A stretch of 64,000 nucleotides of DNA. It comes from Kofleriaceae bacterium. GTDB lineage: Bacteria > Myxococcota_A > Polyangia > Haliangiales > Haliangiaceae. The notes beneath the pieces are model-generated. The model worked only from the letters and a program-made list of their open reading frames with translations. It ran no database searches and was not told where the DNA came from. Numbering within the stretch: the stretch's first letter is position 1; the number at the start of each line of letters is the position of its first letter. Below are positions 37,366 to 45,496 of this stretch, piece by piece. The DNA lies in the NCBI GenBank assembly GCA_020633495.1, contig JACKDR010000007.1, positions 186,001-250,000 of the forward strand, given 5' to 3'. A program made the translations under genes and the position numbers.

Positions 37366-38258
37366 TGGGGTGGCCGGTCGAGCCCGCGGCGCGGCGCGCG
37401 ATCGACCTGATGCTCAACATCCCGGGCACCAGCGACGAGCAGCGCACCTGGTACGAGTTCATGAAGCCGCTGTTCCTCGACCGGGACAGCCGCGACGTCT
37501 TCGAGATGCCCGCGCAGTACATGTTCAAGGACATCCCCAAGATCGAGGACGTCCCGCAGGGCGACTACGTGGCGTGGACGGTGGCGCAGCTCGATCGCCA
37601 CGGCATCGCGCGGGCGATGGTCGGGCTCGACGGCTCGCCGACGCCCAACCTCGAGGCGGTGCGCCGCTACCCCGACCGGTTCTTCGGCTCGTACCAGGCC
37701 AACCCCAACCGCGGCATGGACGAGGTGCGGACGATCGCGCGGCTGCACCGCGAGCTCGGCATCAAGGCGGTGACCGCGTTCCCGTCGGGGCTGTGCCCGC
37801 AGGTGCCGCTCGACGACAAGAAGTGGTTCCCGATCTACGCCAAGTGCGTCGAGCTCGACCTGCCGGTGTGCTGCTGCGTCGGCGTGCCGGGGCCGCGCCT
37901 GCCGATGGCGCCGCAGAAGGTCGAGCTGATCGACGAGGTCTGCTGGTTCTTCCCCGAGCTGAAGTTCGTGATGCGGCACGGCGCCGAGCCGTGGACCGAC
38001 CTCGCGGTCAAGCTGATGCTCAAGTACCCGAACCTGTCGTACTCGACGAGCGCGTTCGCGCCGCGCCACTACCCCAGGGCGATCGTCGACTTCGCCAACA
38101 CCCGCGGCGCCGACCAGGTCCTGTACGCCGGGTACTTCCCGATGGGGCTGTCGCTCGACCGGATCTTCCGCGAGCTGCCCGAGGTGCCGTTCCGCGATCA
38201 CGTGTGGCCGAAGTTCCTGCACGCCAACGCCACCCGCATCTTCAAGCTGGAGAGCTGA
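37365..38258 (+). CDS. amidohydrolase 2-family protein, degenerate metal site
   Basis: This 297-residue protein has the TIM-barrel amidohydrolase-2 (ACMSD-like) pattern, with RRYPDRFFGSYQANPN, GIKAVTAFPSG and LKFVMRHGAEPW. The N-terminal HxH metal motif of the family is absent, and the C-terminal GSDYP-type acid is replaced by YAGYFPMG. It may therefore bind metal differently or act without it. ATG 37365 overlaps the SDR stop. It precedes the KstD-like gene by 1 bp, so a role in nucleus degradation is inferred but undefined. Confidence 0.75.
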   Translation: MGWPVEPAARRAIDLMLNIPGTSDEQRTWYEFMKPLFLDRDSRDVFEMPAQYMFKDIPKIEDVPQGDYVAWTVAQLDRHGIARAMVGLDGSPTPNLEAVRRYPDRFFGSYQANPNRGMDEVRTIARLHRELGIKAVTAFPSGLCPQVPLDDKKWFPIYAKCVELDLPVCCCVGVPGPRLPMAPQKVELIDEVCWFFPELKFVMRHGAEPWTDLAVKLMLKYPNLSYSTSAFAPRHYPRAIVDFANTRGADQVLYAGYFPMGLSLDRIFRELPEVPFRDHVWPKFLHANATRIFKLES

Positions 38259-38259
38259 C

Positions 38260-39927
38260 ATGCTGCGAGCCACCACCGCGCCTGCGCGCTGGGATCTGGA
38301 GGTCGACGTCGTCGCCGTGGGCTCGGGCCTGGGCGCGATGAGCTGCGCGATCGCCGCGCACGACGCCGGGGCGTCGGTGGCGATCCTGGAGAAGGCGCCC
38401 AAGCTCGGCGGCGTGTGCGCCTACTCGGGCGGCGAGGTCTTCGTCGGCTGCAACCACAAGCTGGCCGAGGAGGGTCGGCCCGACGACCCGGCGGCGGCGA
38501 AGGCCTACCTCGACTTCCTCGCCGGCGGCTACGCCGAGCCGGAGCTGGCGCGCATCCTGTTCGAGCGCGGGCCGGAGGTCGCGCGCTACCTCGAGGAGCG
38601 CGCCGGGGTGCGCTGGAAGATCATCAAGGACTTCCCCGACTACCACTACCCGCACGCGCCGGGGACGGCGGCGAGCGGCCGCTACCTCGAGGTCGAGCTG
38701 TTCGAGGGCGCGCAGCTGGGGCCGTGGCAGAAGAAGACCTACCTGACGCCGCACATGCCGCCCGGCATCACCCACGACGAGCTGTTCGCGTGGGGCGGGC
38801 TGGCGACGATCACGAAGTGGGACTTCGCGCTGATGGGCAAGCGGGTGGCCAAGGACCTGCGCGGCATGGGCCCCGGCATGATGGGCTACTTCGTCAAGGC
38901 CGCGGTGATCGACCGCGGCGTCGCCGCCCACGTCGGGACCCCGGCGCGCGAGCTGGTCGTCGACGGCGGTCGCGTCGTCGGCGTCCGCGCCGAGCGCGAC
39001 GGCGCCGCGTTCTGGGTGCGGGCGCGGCGCGGCGTGCTGCTGGCGACCGGCGGCTACGACTGGAACCCGCGGCTGGCGCGCCAGTACGAGCAGCTGCCCG
39101 AGTGGCACTCGATGTGCCAGCCCAGCGTCGAGGGCGACAACATCGTCCTCGGCGGCGAGGTCGGCGCCGCGCTGGCCCGGGTGCCGAGCCACAACCTCGG
39201 CATGTTCTTCGGCTACCGGATCCCCGGCGAGGAGCACGACGGCAAGCCGCTGTACCGGGCGTCGTGGGAGGGCGGCTACCCGCACGCGATCTGGGTCAAC
39301 CGCGCCGGCCAGCGCTTCGCCGACGAGTCGTTCTATCGCGACTACCTGCCCAAGTGCCGCAGCTGGGACGGGCTGCGCCAGGACCACCCGAACTACCCGC
39401 CGTTCCTGATCTTCGACCAGAGCTATCGCGACAAGTACGCGTTCGCGACCTACATGCCCGGCATGGAGGTCCCCGAGGAGGTGCTGGCGCGGGGCGCGAC
39501 CCTGCGCGAGCTGGCCGGCAAGCTCGGCGTCGACGCCGACGGCCTCGAGGCCACGGTGGCGCGCTTCAACCGGTTCGCGGTCGAGGGCGCCGACCCCGAC
39601 TTCGGGCGCGGCAGCTACCCGTGGGCGGCGGTCATGACCGGCGACAAGAGCCGGCCCAACCCCAACGTCGGACCGCTCGATCGCGGCCCGTTCTACGGCG
39701 TCGCGCTGGTGCCGGTGGGCGTCGGCGTCAACTCGGTCGGGCTCGACACCGACGCCAGCGCGCGGGTGCGGCACGTCCGCGGCGCGCCGATCCCGGGGCT
39801 GTACGCGTGCGGCAACGCCGCGGCGGCGCTCGACACCGGCGCCGGCTACCAGAGCGGGCTGTCGAACGTGCGCGGCATGACCTGGGGTTTCATCGCCGGC
39901 GAGCACATGGCGAGCGGCGCGGCGTAG
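38260..39927 (+). CDS. FAD-binding dehydrogenase, KstD-like
   Basis: This 555-residue flavoprotein has the FAD fold VDVVAVGSGLGAMSCAIAAHDAG, LEKAPKLGGVCAYSGGEVFV and a C-terminal GLYACGNAAAALDTGAGYQSGLSNVRGMTWG. Relatives include 3-ketosteroid delta-1-dehydrogenases and fumarate-reductase-type enzymes. The YPGAGATIG block of true KstD (seen at 51403) is replaced by YQSGLSNVRG, so a different desaturation, such as delta-4 or another ring position, is possible. It ends the fadD19 operon. A small hairpin follows at 39931. Confidence 0.82.
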   Translation: MLRATTAPARWDLEVDVVAVGSGLGAMSCAIAAHDAGASVAILEKAPKLGGVCAYSGGEVFVGCNHKLAEEGRPDDPAAAKAYLDFLAGGYAEPELARILFERGPEVARYLEERAGVRWKIIKDFPDYHYPHAPGTAASGRYLEVELFEGAQLGPWQKKTYLTPHMPPGITHDELFAWGGLATITKWDFALMGKRVAKDLRGMGPGMMGYFVKAAVIDRGVAAHVGTPARELVVDGGRVVGVRAERDGAAFWVRARRGVLLATGGYDWNPRLARQYEQLPEWHSMCQPSVEGDNIVLGGEVGAALARVPSHNLGMFFGYRIPGEEHDGKPLYRASWEGGYPHAIWVNRAGQRFADESFYRDYLPKCRSWDGLRQDHPNYPPFLIFDQSYRDKYAFATYMPGMEVPEEVLARGATLRELAGKLGVDADGLEATVARFNRFAVEGADPDFGRGSYPWAAVMTGDKSRPNPNVGPLDRGPFYGVALVPVGVGVNSVGLDTDASARVRHVRGAPIPGLYACGNAAAALDTGAGYQSGLSNVRGMTWGFIAGEHMASGAA

Positions 39928-39930
39928 CGG

Positions 39931-39945
39931 GGCGCCGGCGGCGCC
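39931..39945. terminator. possible small hairpin after the fadD19 operon
   Basis: GGCGCC repeats as both arms around a 3-base loop just after the flavoprotein stop. The stem is short and there is no T-run, so termination is only a guess. Confidence 0.25.
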
Positions 39946-39999
39946 GGGGGGCGAGGCAGCGACCGCCGGAGGGGCTGGATCGACGGCGCGCGATGAGCG

Positions 40000-40578
40000 A
40001 TGGTCATCGCAGTGCCGCCGTCCCCGCGCTCGCGACAGCTCCGCCGCATCGGGCTCGGGCTGGCGATCGTCGCGTTCATCGTGATCGGGACGCTGCTGTG
40101 GCGCAGCGGCCTGGTGACGCCGTCGAGCATCGACGCCTGGCTGGTGTCGATGGGCAACTGGGCGCCGGTGCTGTTCGTCGGCGCCCACATCCTGGGCTCG
40201 CTGATCGGGCTGCCGACGATGGCGTTCCTGGTCGCGGCGCGCCTGGCGTTCGGCCCGTGGCTCGGCTTCGCCCTCGGCTACGGCGGCGGCGTCATCGCGG
40301 TGTGCATCCCGTTCCTGACCGCGCGGGCGCTGCGCCGCCCGGAAGGCGAGCCCTGGCACCCCAAGGGCAAGTGGCTGGGCAAGGCCTACGACCAGATCGA
40401 CTCGCACCCGCTGCGTACCGTGGTGCTGCTGCGCCTGTTCCTGTGGTTCAACCAGCCGCTGAGCTACGCCCTGGCGCTGACCCGGGTCCGTCGTCGCGAC
40501 TACGTCCTGGGCTGCGCGATCGGCCTGGCGCCGATCGCCGGCGCCGCGGTGTTCTCGGCCGGCTGGTTCACGGGGTAG
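40000..40578 (+). CDS. TVP38/TMEM64 (VTT-domain) membrane protein
   Basis: This 192-residue protein has about five hydrophobic segments (LRRIGLGLAIVAFIVIGTLLW, LFVGAHILGSLIGL, VAARLAFGPWLGFALGYGGGVIAV, VVLLRLFLWFNQPL, CAIGLAPIAGAAVFSAG). The FLVAARLAFGPWLG and LRLFLWFNQPLSY segments match the VTT/DedA-like family. The function of these proteins is poorly known and may be lipid scramblase-like. No operator precedes it and it is followed by repeats, so it is probably not part of the steroid regulon. Confidence 0.75.
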   Translation: MVIAVPPSPRSRQLRRIGLGLAIVAFIVIGTLLWRSGLVTPSSIDAWLVSMGNWAPVLFVGAHILGSLIGLPTMAFLVAARLAFGPWLGFALGYGGGVIAVCIPFLTARALRRPEGEPWHPKGKWLGKAYDQIDSHPLRTVVLLRLFLWFNQPLSYALALTRVRRRDYVLGCAIGLAPIAGAAVFSAGWFTG

Positions 40579-40630
40579 CGGCGCCGGCGTCCGGGCGCGT
40601 TCGCGCGTCTCGGCGGCGAGCCGATCCACG

Positions 40631-40685
40631 CCCCCTCGACTCCGCCCTCGCGGCTGCGCCGCTCGGGCTCCGCTCGGGGTGAGCG
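40631..40685 (+). repeat. 55-bp dispersed intergenic repeat, copy 4 (diverged)
   Basis: Same orientation as copy 1, sharing the CCCCCTCGACT start and CCGCTCGGGGTGAGCG end with a different centre. It lies in the 401-bp stretch 40579-40979, which has no convincing gene. Confidence 0.6.
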
Positions 40686-40829
40686 GCGGACGGGCCGCCG
40701 CGAAGGTGCCCGGTTCGGTCGACGTCCGTGGCGGAGAGGACGCCCCGGATCGCTGACCCCGACCGAGGCGCGATGCTGGCGTGGCGGCAGCTCCCGCAAC
40801 GCTCACCCACGCGGCGGCAGCTGCGGGAT

Positions 40830-40884
40830 CGCTCACCCCGAGCGGAGGGGGAGGTGCGCAGCACCGACGCCGAAGTCGAGGGGG
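40830..40884 (-). repeat. 55-bp dispersed intergenic repeat, copy 5
   Basis: The reverse complement of this segment equals copy 1 (20115-20169) at 54 of 55 positions, 20 kb away. It lies just upstream of the metalloprotease-like gene. Confidence 0.75.
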
Positions 40885-40979
40885 CGGGCGCCGGTGCGTC
40901 GCCTGCACGTGCGCGCGCCCGCGCGGGCGGTCCGCCACTTCGATTGGCGCGGCCACGCGCGATCGTGAATGCTCGAGGC

Positions 40980-41600
40980 GTGCGCGTCGCGCTGATGGTC
41001 CTGATGCTGGGGGTGCTGCCGCGGGTCGCGGCGGCCGGGCCGACCGCGGTGCCGGTCACCGTGCACGTCCTCACCGACGACGCCGGCCGCGCCGCCACCG
41101 ACGACGAGGTCGCCGCCTGGATCGCGACCGCCAACGAACGGTTCGCGGCGGCCGATCTGACCCTGGTCGTCACCGGGACCGTCGAGCTGGCGCGCGACGC
41201 CGTGATCGACCGCGTCGCCGAGCGTCACGGCCTGGCCGCCGAGGCGCCGAAGGACGGCACGGTCCACGTCTTCGTCGCCCGCGGCGTCGCCGACAAGGAC
41301 CAGGCGGGCGCGTGGCTGGGCGGCGTCCACTGGCGCTACGCCGGCGGCAAGCGGGCGTGGCGCGGCCGTCACTACGTGATCGTGTCGGCCGAGGGCGCGC
41401 GGATCGACACCTGCGCCCACGAGCTCGGCCACTTCTTCGGCCTCGGCCACCGCGCCGAGGACGACAACCTGATGAACGGCCAGCGGGTCGGCGACGCCAC
41501 CCAGTTCGATGCCGGCCAGGTCAAGACCATCGCGGCCCACCTGCGCGCGGCGGTGCGATCCCGCGAGCTGACCCCGCTGGCCGCCGCGCACCAGCCGTAG
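40980..41600 (+). CDS. secreted zinc metalloprotease-like protein
   Basis: This 206-residue protein has a signal peptide (MRVALMVLMLGVLPRVAAA) and the metzincin-type zinc motif HELGHFFGLGH (H147, E148, H151, H157), followed by a conserved NLMNGQ. The pattern is that of archaemetzin/pappalysin-like or reprolysin-like small proteases. GTG 40980 is chosen because it gives the signal peptide directly; the open frame extends further upstream into repeat DNA. No operator precedes it and the link to steroid metabolism is unclear. Confidence 0.7.
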   Translation: MRVALMVLMLGVLPRVAAAGPTAVPVTVHVLTDDAGRAATDDEVAAWIATANERFAAADLTLVVTGTVELARDAVIDRVAERHGLAAEAPKDGTVHVFVARGVADKDQAGAWLGGVHWRYAGGKRAWRGRHYVIVSAEGARIDTCAHELGHFFGLGHRAEDDNLMNGQRVGDATQFDAGQVKTIAAHLRAAVRSRELTPLAAAHQP

Positions 41601-41622
41601 CGGCGCGTGGTAGGCCTCCCTC

Positions 41623-42582
41623 ATGGCCACGACACGTCCCCTGCACGGCAAGGTCTGTCTGGCCGCCGGCGCCACCCGCGGCGGTGGTCGCGGCGTCGCG
41701 GTCGCGCTCGGCGAGGCCGGCGCCACCGTGTAATGCACCGGTCGCAGCGGCGACGGCGCGCACGCGCCGGCGCCCCCGGCGGCGTCGCCGTTCGCGCTCG
41801 CCGGTCGCCGCGAGACCATCGAGGACACCGCGGCCCGGGTCGACGCCGCCGGCGGCCACGGCATCGCGGTGCGCTGCGATCACACCCGGGTCGCCGACGT
41901 CGAGGCCCTGGTCGCCCGCATCCGCGCCGACCACGGCCATCTCGACGTCGTCGTCGACAGCGTCTGGGGCGGCGACGAGCTGGCGCAGTGGGGGACGCCG
42001 TTCTGGGAGCTGGACCTGGCGCGGGTGGCGCCGATGATCGAGCGCGCGGTCACCAGCCACGTCGTCACCGCGCGCCTGACCACGCCGCTGCTGCTCGATC
42101 GCGACGCGCTGATCGTCCAGGTCACCGACGGCGACGCCCTCTACTACCGCGGCAACCTGGTCTACGACCTGGTCAAGATCGCGGTGGCGCGCCTCGCCTT
42201 CGCGATGGCCGAGGAGCTGCACGATCGCCGGGTCGCCGCGGTCGCGATCACGCCGGGCTTCCTGCGCAGCGAGGCCATGCTCGACCACTTCGGCGTCACC
42301 GAGGCGACCTGGCGCGACGGCGCCGCCCAGGATCCCCACTTCGCCTTCAGCGAGTCCCCGGCCTACCTCGGCCGCGCGGTCGCCGCGCTCGCCGCCGACC
42401 CCGACGTCATGGGGCGCTCCGGCGGCCTGTACGCGACCTGGACCCTGCAGGAGCGCTACGGCTTCACCGACGCCGACGGCTCGACCCCGCACTGGGGCCG
42501 CCACATGGCCGACAGCGACTTCGGCCGCGACCACGCCGCCTCGGCGCGGCGGTTCGTGGACGGCTTCACCGGACCGCGGTAG
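41623..42582 (+). pseudogene. short-chain dehydrogenase interrupted by an in-frame TAA
   Basis: From ATG 41623 the frame encodes an SDR N-terminus (GKVCLAAGATRGGGRGVAVALGEAGATV), meets TAA at 41731-41733, then continues in the same frame (CTGRSG...) to TAG at 42580. In intact relatives the stop position is a tyrosine (GATVYCTGRS), so a single C- or T-to-A change explains it. The rest has HLDVVVDSVWGG, VYDLVKIAVARLAFAMAEEL and a substrate tail. A downstream restart at 41869 would lack the cofactor loop. It could also be a sequencing error. Confidence 0.7.
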
Positions 42583-42610
42583 CGGCGCCGCCGGCCGCGC
42601 CGGCGCGTTC

Positions 42611-43096
42611 TCAGACCGCGGCGCCCAGGGTGCGGTAGCGGCGGCGGTGGTAGAGCAGGGGCTCGCGATCGGGGCGGGCGATCGCCTCGGTGACCCGACC
42701 GATGACGATCGTGTGGTCGCCGACGACGAGCTGGTCGTGGAGGTCGCAGGCGAGGTGGGCGGCGGCGCCGGCGACGACCGGCAGGCCGGCGGCGGTGCGC
42801 TCCTCGGCGACGCCGAACGACGGCGACGGCTCGCGGCCGGCGCGGGCGAAGTGCGACGACGCCGCGCCCTGGTCCGCGGACAGCAGCGAGATCGCGAAGC
42901 GGCCGACATCGCGGATCATCGCGGGCAGGCGGTTGCGGCTGGCGACGCACACCAGCACCAGCGGCGGGTCGAGCGACAGCGACGTGAAGCTCGACACCGT
43001 CAGGCCGTAGGCGAGGCCGCCGGCGCGGGTCGCCACCACCGACACGCCCGAGGCCCACGACGCCAGCGCATCCTTGAAGTCGACGGCGGTGGTCAT
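42611..43096 (-). CDS. flavin reductase family protein (HsaB-like fold)
   Basis: This 161-residue flavin reductase-like protein has ASWASGVSVVATRAGG, LTVSSFTSLSLDPPLVLVCV, FAISLLSADQ and GDHTIVIGRV. Such proteins pass NAD(P)H electrons to free flavin for a partner monooxygenase, as HsaB does for HsaA in ring A cleavage. No HsaA-type oxygenase is encoded in the window, so the partner is unknown. It is 13 bp after fadE30 and ends the operon that begins at 45454. Confidence 0.85.
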   Translation of the reverse strand: MTTAVDFKDALASWASGVSVVATRAGGLAYGLTVSSFTSLSLDPPLVLVCVASRNRLPAMIRDVGRFAISLLSADQGAASSHFARAGREPSPSFGVAEERTAAGLPVVAGAAAHLACDLHDQLVVGDHTIVIGRVTEAIARPDREPLLYHRRRYRTLGAAV

Positions 43097-43109
43097 CGGC
43101 GGTCCCTCC

Positions 43110-44285
43110 TCACGCGCCGCGCGGCAGGCCCAGCGCGCGGGTCGCGATGATGTTCTTCTGGATCTCGTTGGAGCCGGCGTAGATGGTGTCGGCGCGCGAG
43201 AACAGGAAGGTCTGCTGCAGGGTCGTGAGCTGGTAGGGCGCGCCGTCGGTGACCTCGGCGTCGGGCCCGAGGACGTCCATCGCCAGCTCGCCGAGGGTGC
43301 GGTGCCAGGTCGCCCACGACAGCTTGGTCATCAACGCCTCGCGCGGCAGCTCGCCGCGCTCGCCGTGGGCGAGCATGCGCAGCGCGTTCCACCGCATGAC
43401 CTGCAGGCCGATCCAGGCGTCGGCGAGGCGCTGCCGGATCACCGCGTCGCGATCGGCGCCGCGCGCCCGGGCCGCGGCGATGATGGCGTCGAGCTCGGCG
43501 GCGAAGCCGATCTGCTGGCCCAGGGTCGACGCGCCGCGCTCGAACGTCAGCGTCGCCATCGCGACTCGCCAGCCGCCGCCGATCTCGCCGACGACCTGGT
43601 CGGCGTCGGTGCGGGCGTCGTCGAAGAAGACCTCGCAGAACTCGGAGGTGCCGGTGAGCTGCTGGATCGGCCGCACGGTGACGCCGGCCTGGCGCATCGG
43701 CACCAGCAGGTAGCTCAGGCCCTGGTGTCGCGACGACGCCGGGTCGGTGCGGCACAGCACGAAGCAGGCGTCGGCGATGTGCGCGTGCGAGGTCCAGATC
43801 TTCTGGCCGGTGATGCGCCACTGGCGACCGACGAGCTCGGCGCGGGTCTGGACGCCGGCGAGGTCGGAGCCGGCGCCGGGCTCGGAGTAGCCCTGGCACC
43901 ACAGCGCCTCGCCGCGGGCGATCGGCGGCAGGACCCGGGCGCGCTGCGCGTCGGTGCCGAACGCCGCCACCGTCGGGCCGAGCAGGTGCTCGCCGATGTG
44001 GCCGAGGCGCCCGGGGCCGCGGGCGCGCGCGTACTCCTCGTGGAAGATCACCTGGCGCAGGAGCGACGCGCCCTGGCCGCCGGCGGCGCGCGGCCAGCCC
44101 AGGCCGATCCACCCGGCGGCGCCGAGGACGCGCTCCCAGGCGCGCCGGCCGTCGAGGTGCTCGTGCTCGTGGCCGGGTCCGCCCTGGCCGCGCAGGTGGC
44201 GGAACTCGCCGGCGAGCTGGGTGTCGAGCCAGCCGCGGACCTCGGCGCGGAACGCCTCGTCGTCGGCGGAGAAGCGCAGGTCCAT
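43110..44285 (-). CDS. fadE30: acyl-CoA dehydrogenase, FadE30-like
   Basis: This 391-residue acyl-CoA dehydrogenase strongly resembles FadE30. It shares GWLDTQLAGEF, GGPGHEHE...RRAWERVLGAAGWIGLGWP, GEALWCQGYSEPGAGSDLA, ITGQKIWTSHAHIAD, GTSEFCEVFFDDARTDADQVVGE and MATLTFERGASTLGQQI. FadE30 desaturates the HIP-CoA-derived ester in ring D removal. It follows the partner dehydrogenase by 2 bp. In actinobacteria FadE30 is thought to act without such a partner, so the pairing here may differ. Confidence 0.9.
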   Translation of the reverse strand: MDLRFSADDEAFRAEVRGWLDTQLAGEFRHLRGQGGPGHEHEHLDGRRAWERVLGAAGWIGLGWPRAAGGQGASLLRQVIFHEEYARARGPGRLGHIGEHLLGPTVAAFGTDAQRARVLPPIARGEALWCQGYSEPGAGSDLAGVQTRAELVGRQWRITGQKIWTSHAHIADACFVLCRTDPASSRHQGLSYLLVPMRQAGVTVRPIQQLTGTSEFCEVFFDDARTDADQVVGEIGGGWRVAMATLTFERGASTLGQQIGFAAELDAIIAAARARGADRDAVIRQRLADAWIGLQVMRWNALRMLAHGERGELPREALMTKLSWATWHRTLGELAMDVLGPDAEVTDGAPYQLTTLQQTFLFSRADTIYAGSNEIQKNIIATRALGLPRGA

Positions 44286-44287
44286 GA

Positions 44288-45454
44288 TCAGGTCCCCGGG
44301 GCGGTGGCCATGGCGGTGGCGGTGGCCTCGACGCCGAGGCCGAGGTGGTGGGCGACGCGCTCGCGCTGGCTCGCCGGCGCGCCGAGCAGGGCGCGGCTGG
44401 CGCGGGCCCGCTTGAAGTAGAGGTGGGCGTCGTGCTCCCAGGTGAAGCCGATGCCGCCGTGGACCTGGATCGTGTCGCCGGCGACCCGGAAGAAGGCGTC
44501 GCCGCAGAACGCGCTGGTCGCGGCGGCGACCTCGGCGAGCGCGGGCAGATCCTGATCCGCGGCCCAGCCGGCGTGGTACGCCGCCGAGCGCGCCGACTCG
44601 ACGGCGACGAACATGTCGGCGCAGGCGTGCTGCACCGCCTGGAACGAACCGATCGGCCGGCCGAACTGGTGGCGGACCTTGGCGTAGTCGACCGCGAGGT
44701 CGAGGCAGCGCTGGGCGCCGCCGAGCTGCTCGGCGGCCAGCGCGATGCGCGCGAGGTCGAGGACGCGCGCGACGACGTCGCGGCCGCCGGCGGCGAGGCG
44801 CGCGGTCGCCGCGACCCGGACGTCGTCGAGGGTGAGCTCGGCCAGCGCGCGGGTCTGGTCCATGGTCGACACGCGCCGGCGGGTCAGCCCGGCGGCGTCG
44901 CCGGCGACGGCGTAGAGCGCGACGTCGCCGGCCGCGTCGGTCGCGGCGACCAGGACGAGGTCGGCGGTGGCGCCGTCGACGACGGCGCGCAGGGTGCCGG
45001 ACAGGAGGTGGCCGCCGTCGACCGCGCGCGCGGCGGCGCCGACCACGTCAGCTCCCGGATCGGCGCCCGGCGCCAGGTACGCCACGGTGGCGGTGGCGTC
45101 GCCGCGGGCCAGCGTCGGCCACAGCGCGCGGCGTTGAGCGTCGTCGGCCGCGACCTGCAGCGCGGCGCCGGCGAGCGCGACGGTGGCGAAGAACGGGACC
45201 GCGGCGACCACGGCGCCGAGCTCCTCCATGACCGCGACCACCTCGACCCAGCCGAGGCCGGCGCCGCCGAGCGCCTCGGGCGCGAGCAGTCCGGCGAGGC
45301 CGAGGTCGCGGCCGAGCACGCGCCACAGCGCGGCGTCGTGGCCGACCTCGCTGGCCATGGCGCGGCGCGCGGCCGCGACCCCGCCGGCGTCGTCGAGGGC
45401 GCGGCGCAGGGCGCGGCGCAGCTGGTCCTGCTCGTCGCTGAAGGCGAACCGCAC
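44288..45454 (-). CDS. acyl-CoA dehydrogenase, second subunit type
   Basis: This 388-residue acyl-CoA dehydrogenase starts at GTG 45454. It has FSDEQDQLRRALRRAL, GGAGLGWVEVVAVMEELG, RHQFGRPIGSFQAVQHACADMFVAVESAR and HGGIGFTWEHDAHLYFKRA. It resembles the smaller, often partner-type subunits (compare 3031). The GTG is 8 bp from operator 45463 with no Shine-Dalgarno sequence, suggesting a leaderless message. It leads the operon with fadE30 and the flavin reductase gene. Confidence 0.82.
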   Translation of the reverse strand: MRFAFSDEQDQLRRALRRALDDAGGVAAARRAMASEVGHDAALWRVLGRDLGLAGLLAPEALGGAGLGWVEVVAVMEELGAVVAAVPFFATVALAGAALQVAADDAQRRALWPTLARGDATATVAYLAPGADPGADVVGAAARAVDGGHLLSGTLRAVVDGATADLVLVAATDAAGDVALYAVAGDAAGLTRRRVSTMDQTRALAELTLDDVRVAATARLAAGGRDVVARVLDLARIALAAEQLGGAQRCLDLAVDYAKVRHQFGRPIGSFQAVQHACADMFVAVESARSAAYHAGWAADQDLPALAEVAAATSAFCGDAFFRVAGDTIQVHGGIGFTWEHDAHLYFKRARASRALLGAPASQRERVAHHLGLGVEATATAMATAPGT

Positions 45455-45462
45455 GCGCCGAC

Positions 45463-45476
45463 TAGAACATGTTTCA
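45463..45476. promoter_or_regulatory. KstR-type operator (fadE30 operon / SDR-GH5 divergent promoter)
   Basis: TAGAACATGTTTCA is identical to the operator at 9784. It is 8 bp from the dehydrogenase GTG and 20 bp from the SDR start. Confidence 0.85.
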
Positions 45477-45496
45477 CTCGGGGTCGCAAGCGTGAT

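Noticed and set aside
37518..37531. TACATGTTC inside the amidohydrolase gene as an operator
   Set aside because: The AAC half-site is missing, so it does not fit the consensus.
41731..41733. Stop-codon recoding in the SDR gene
   Set aside because: The codon is TAA, which is not used for selenocysteine or pyrrolysine; a mutation or error is simpler.
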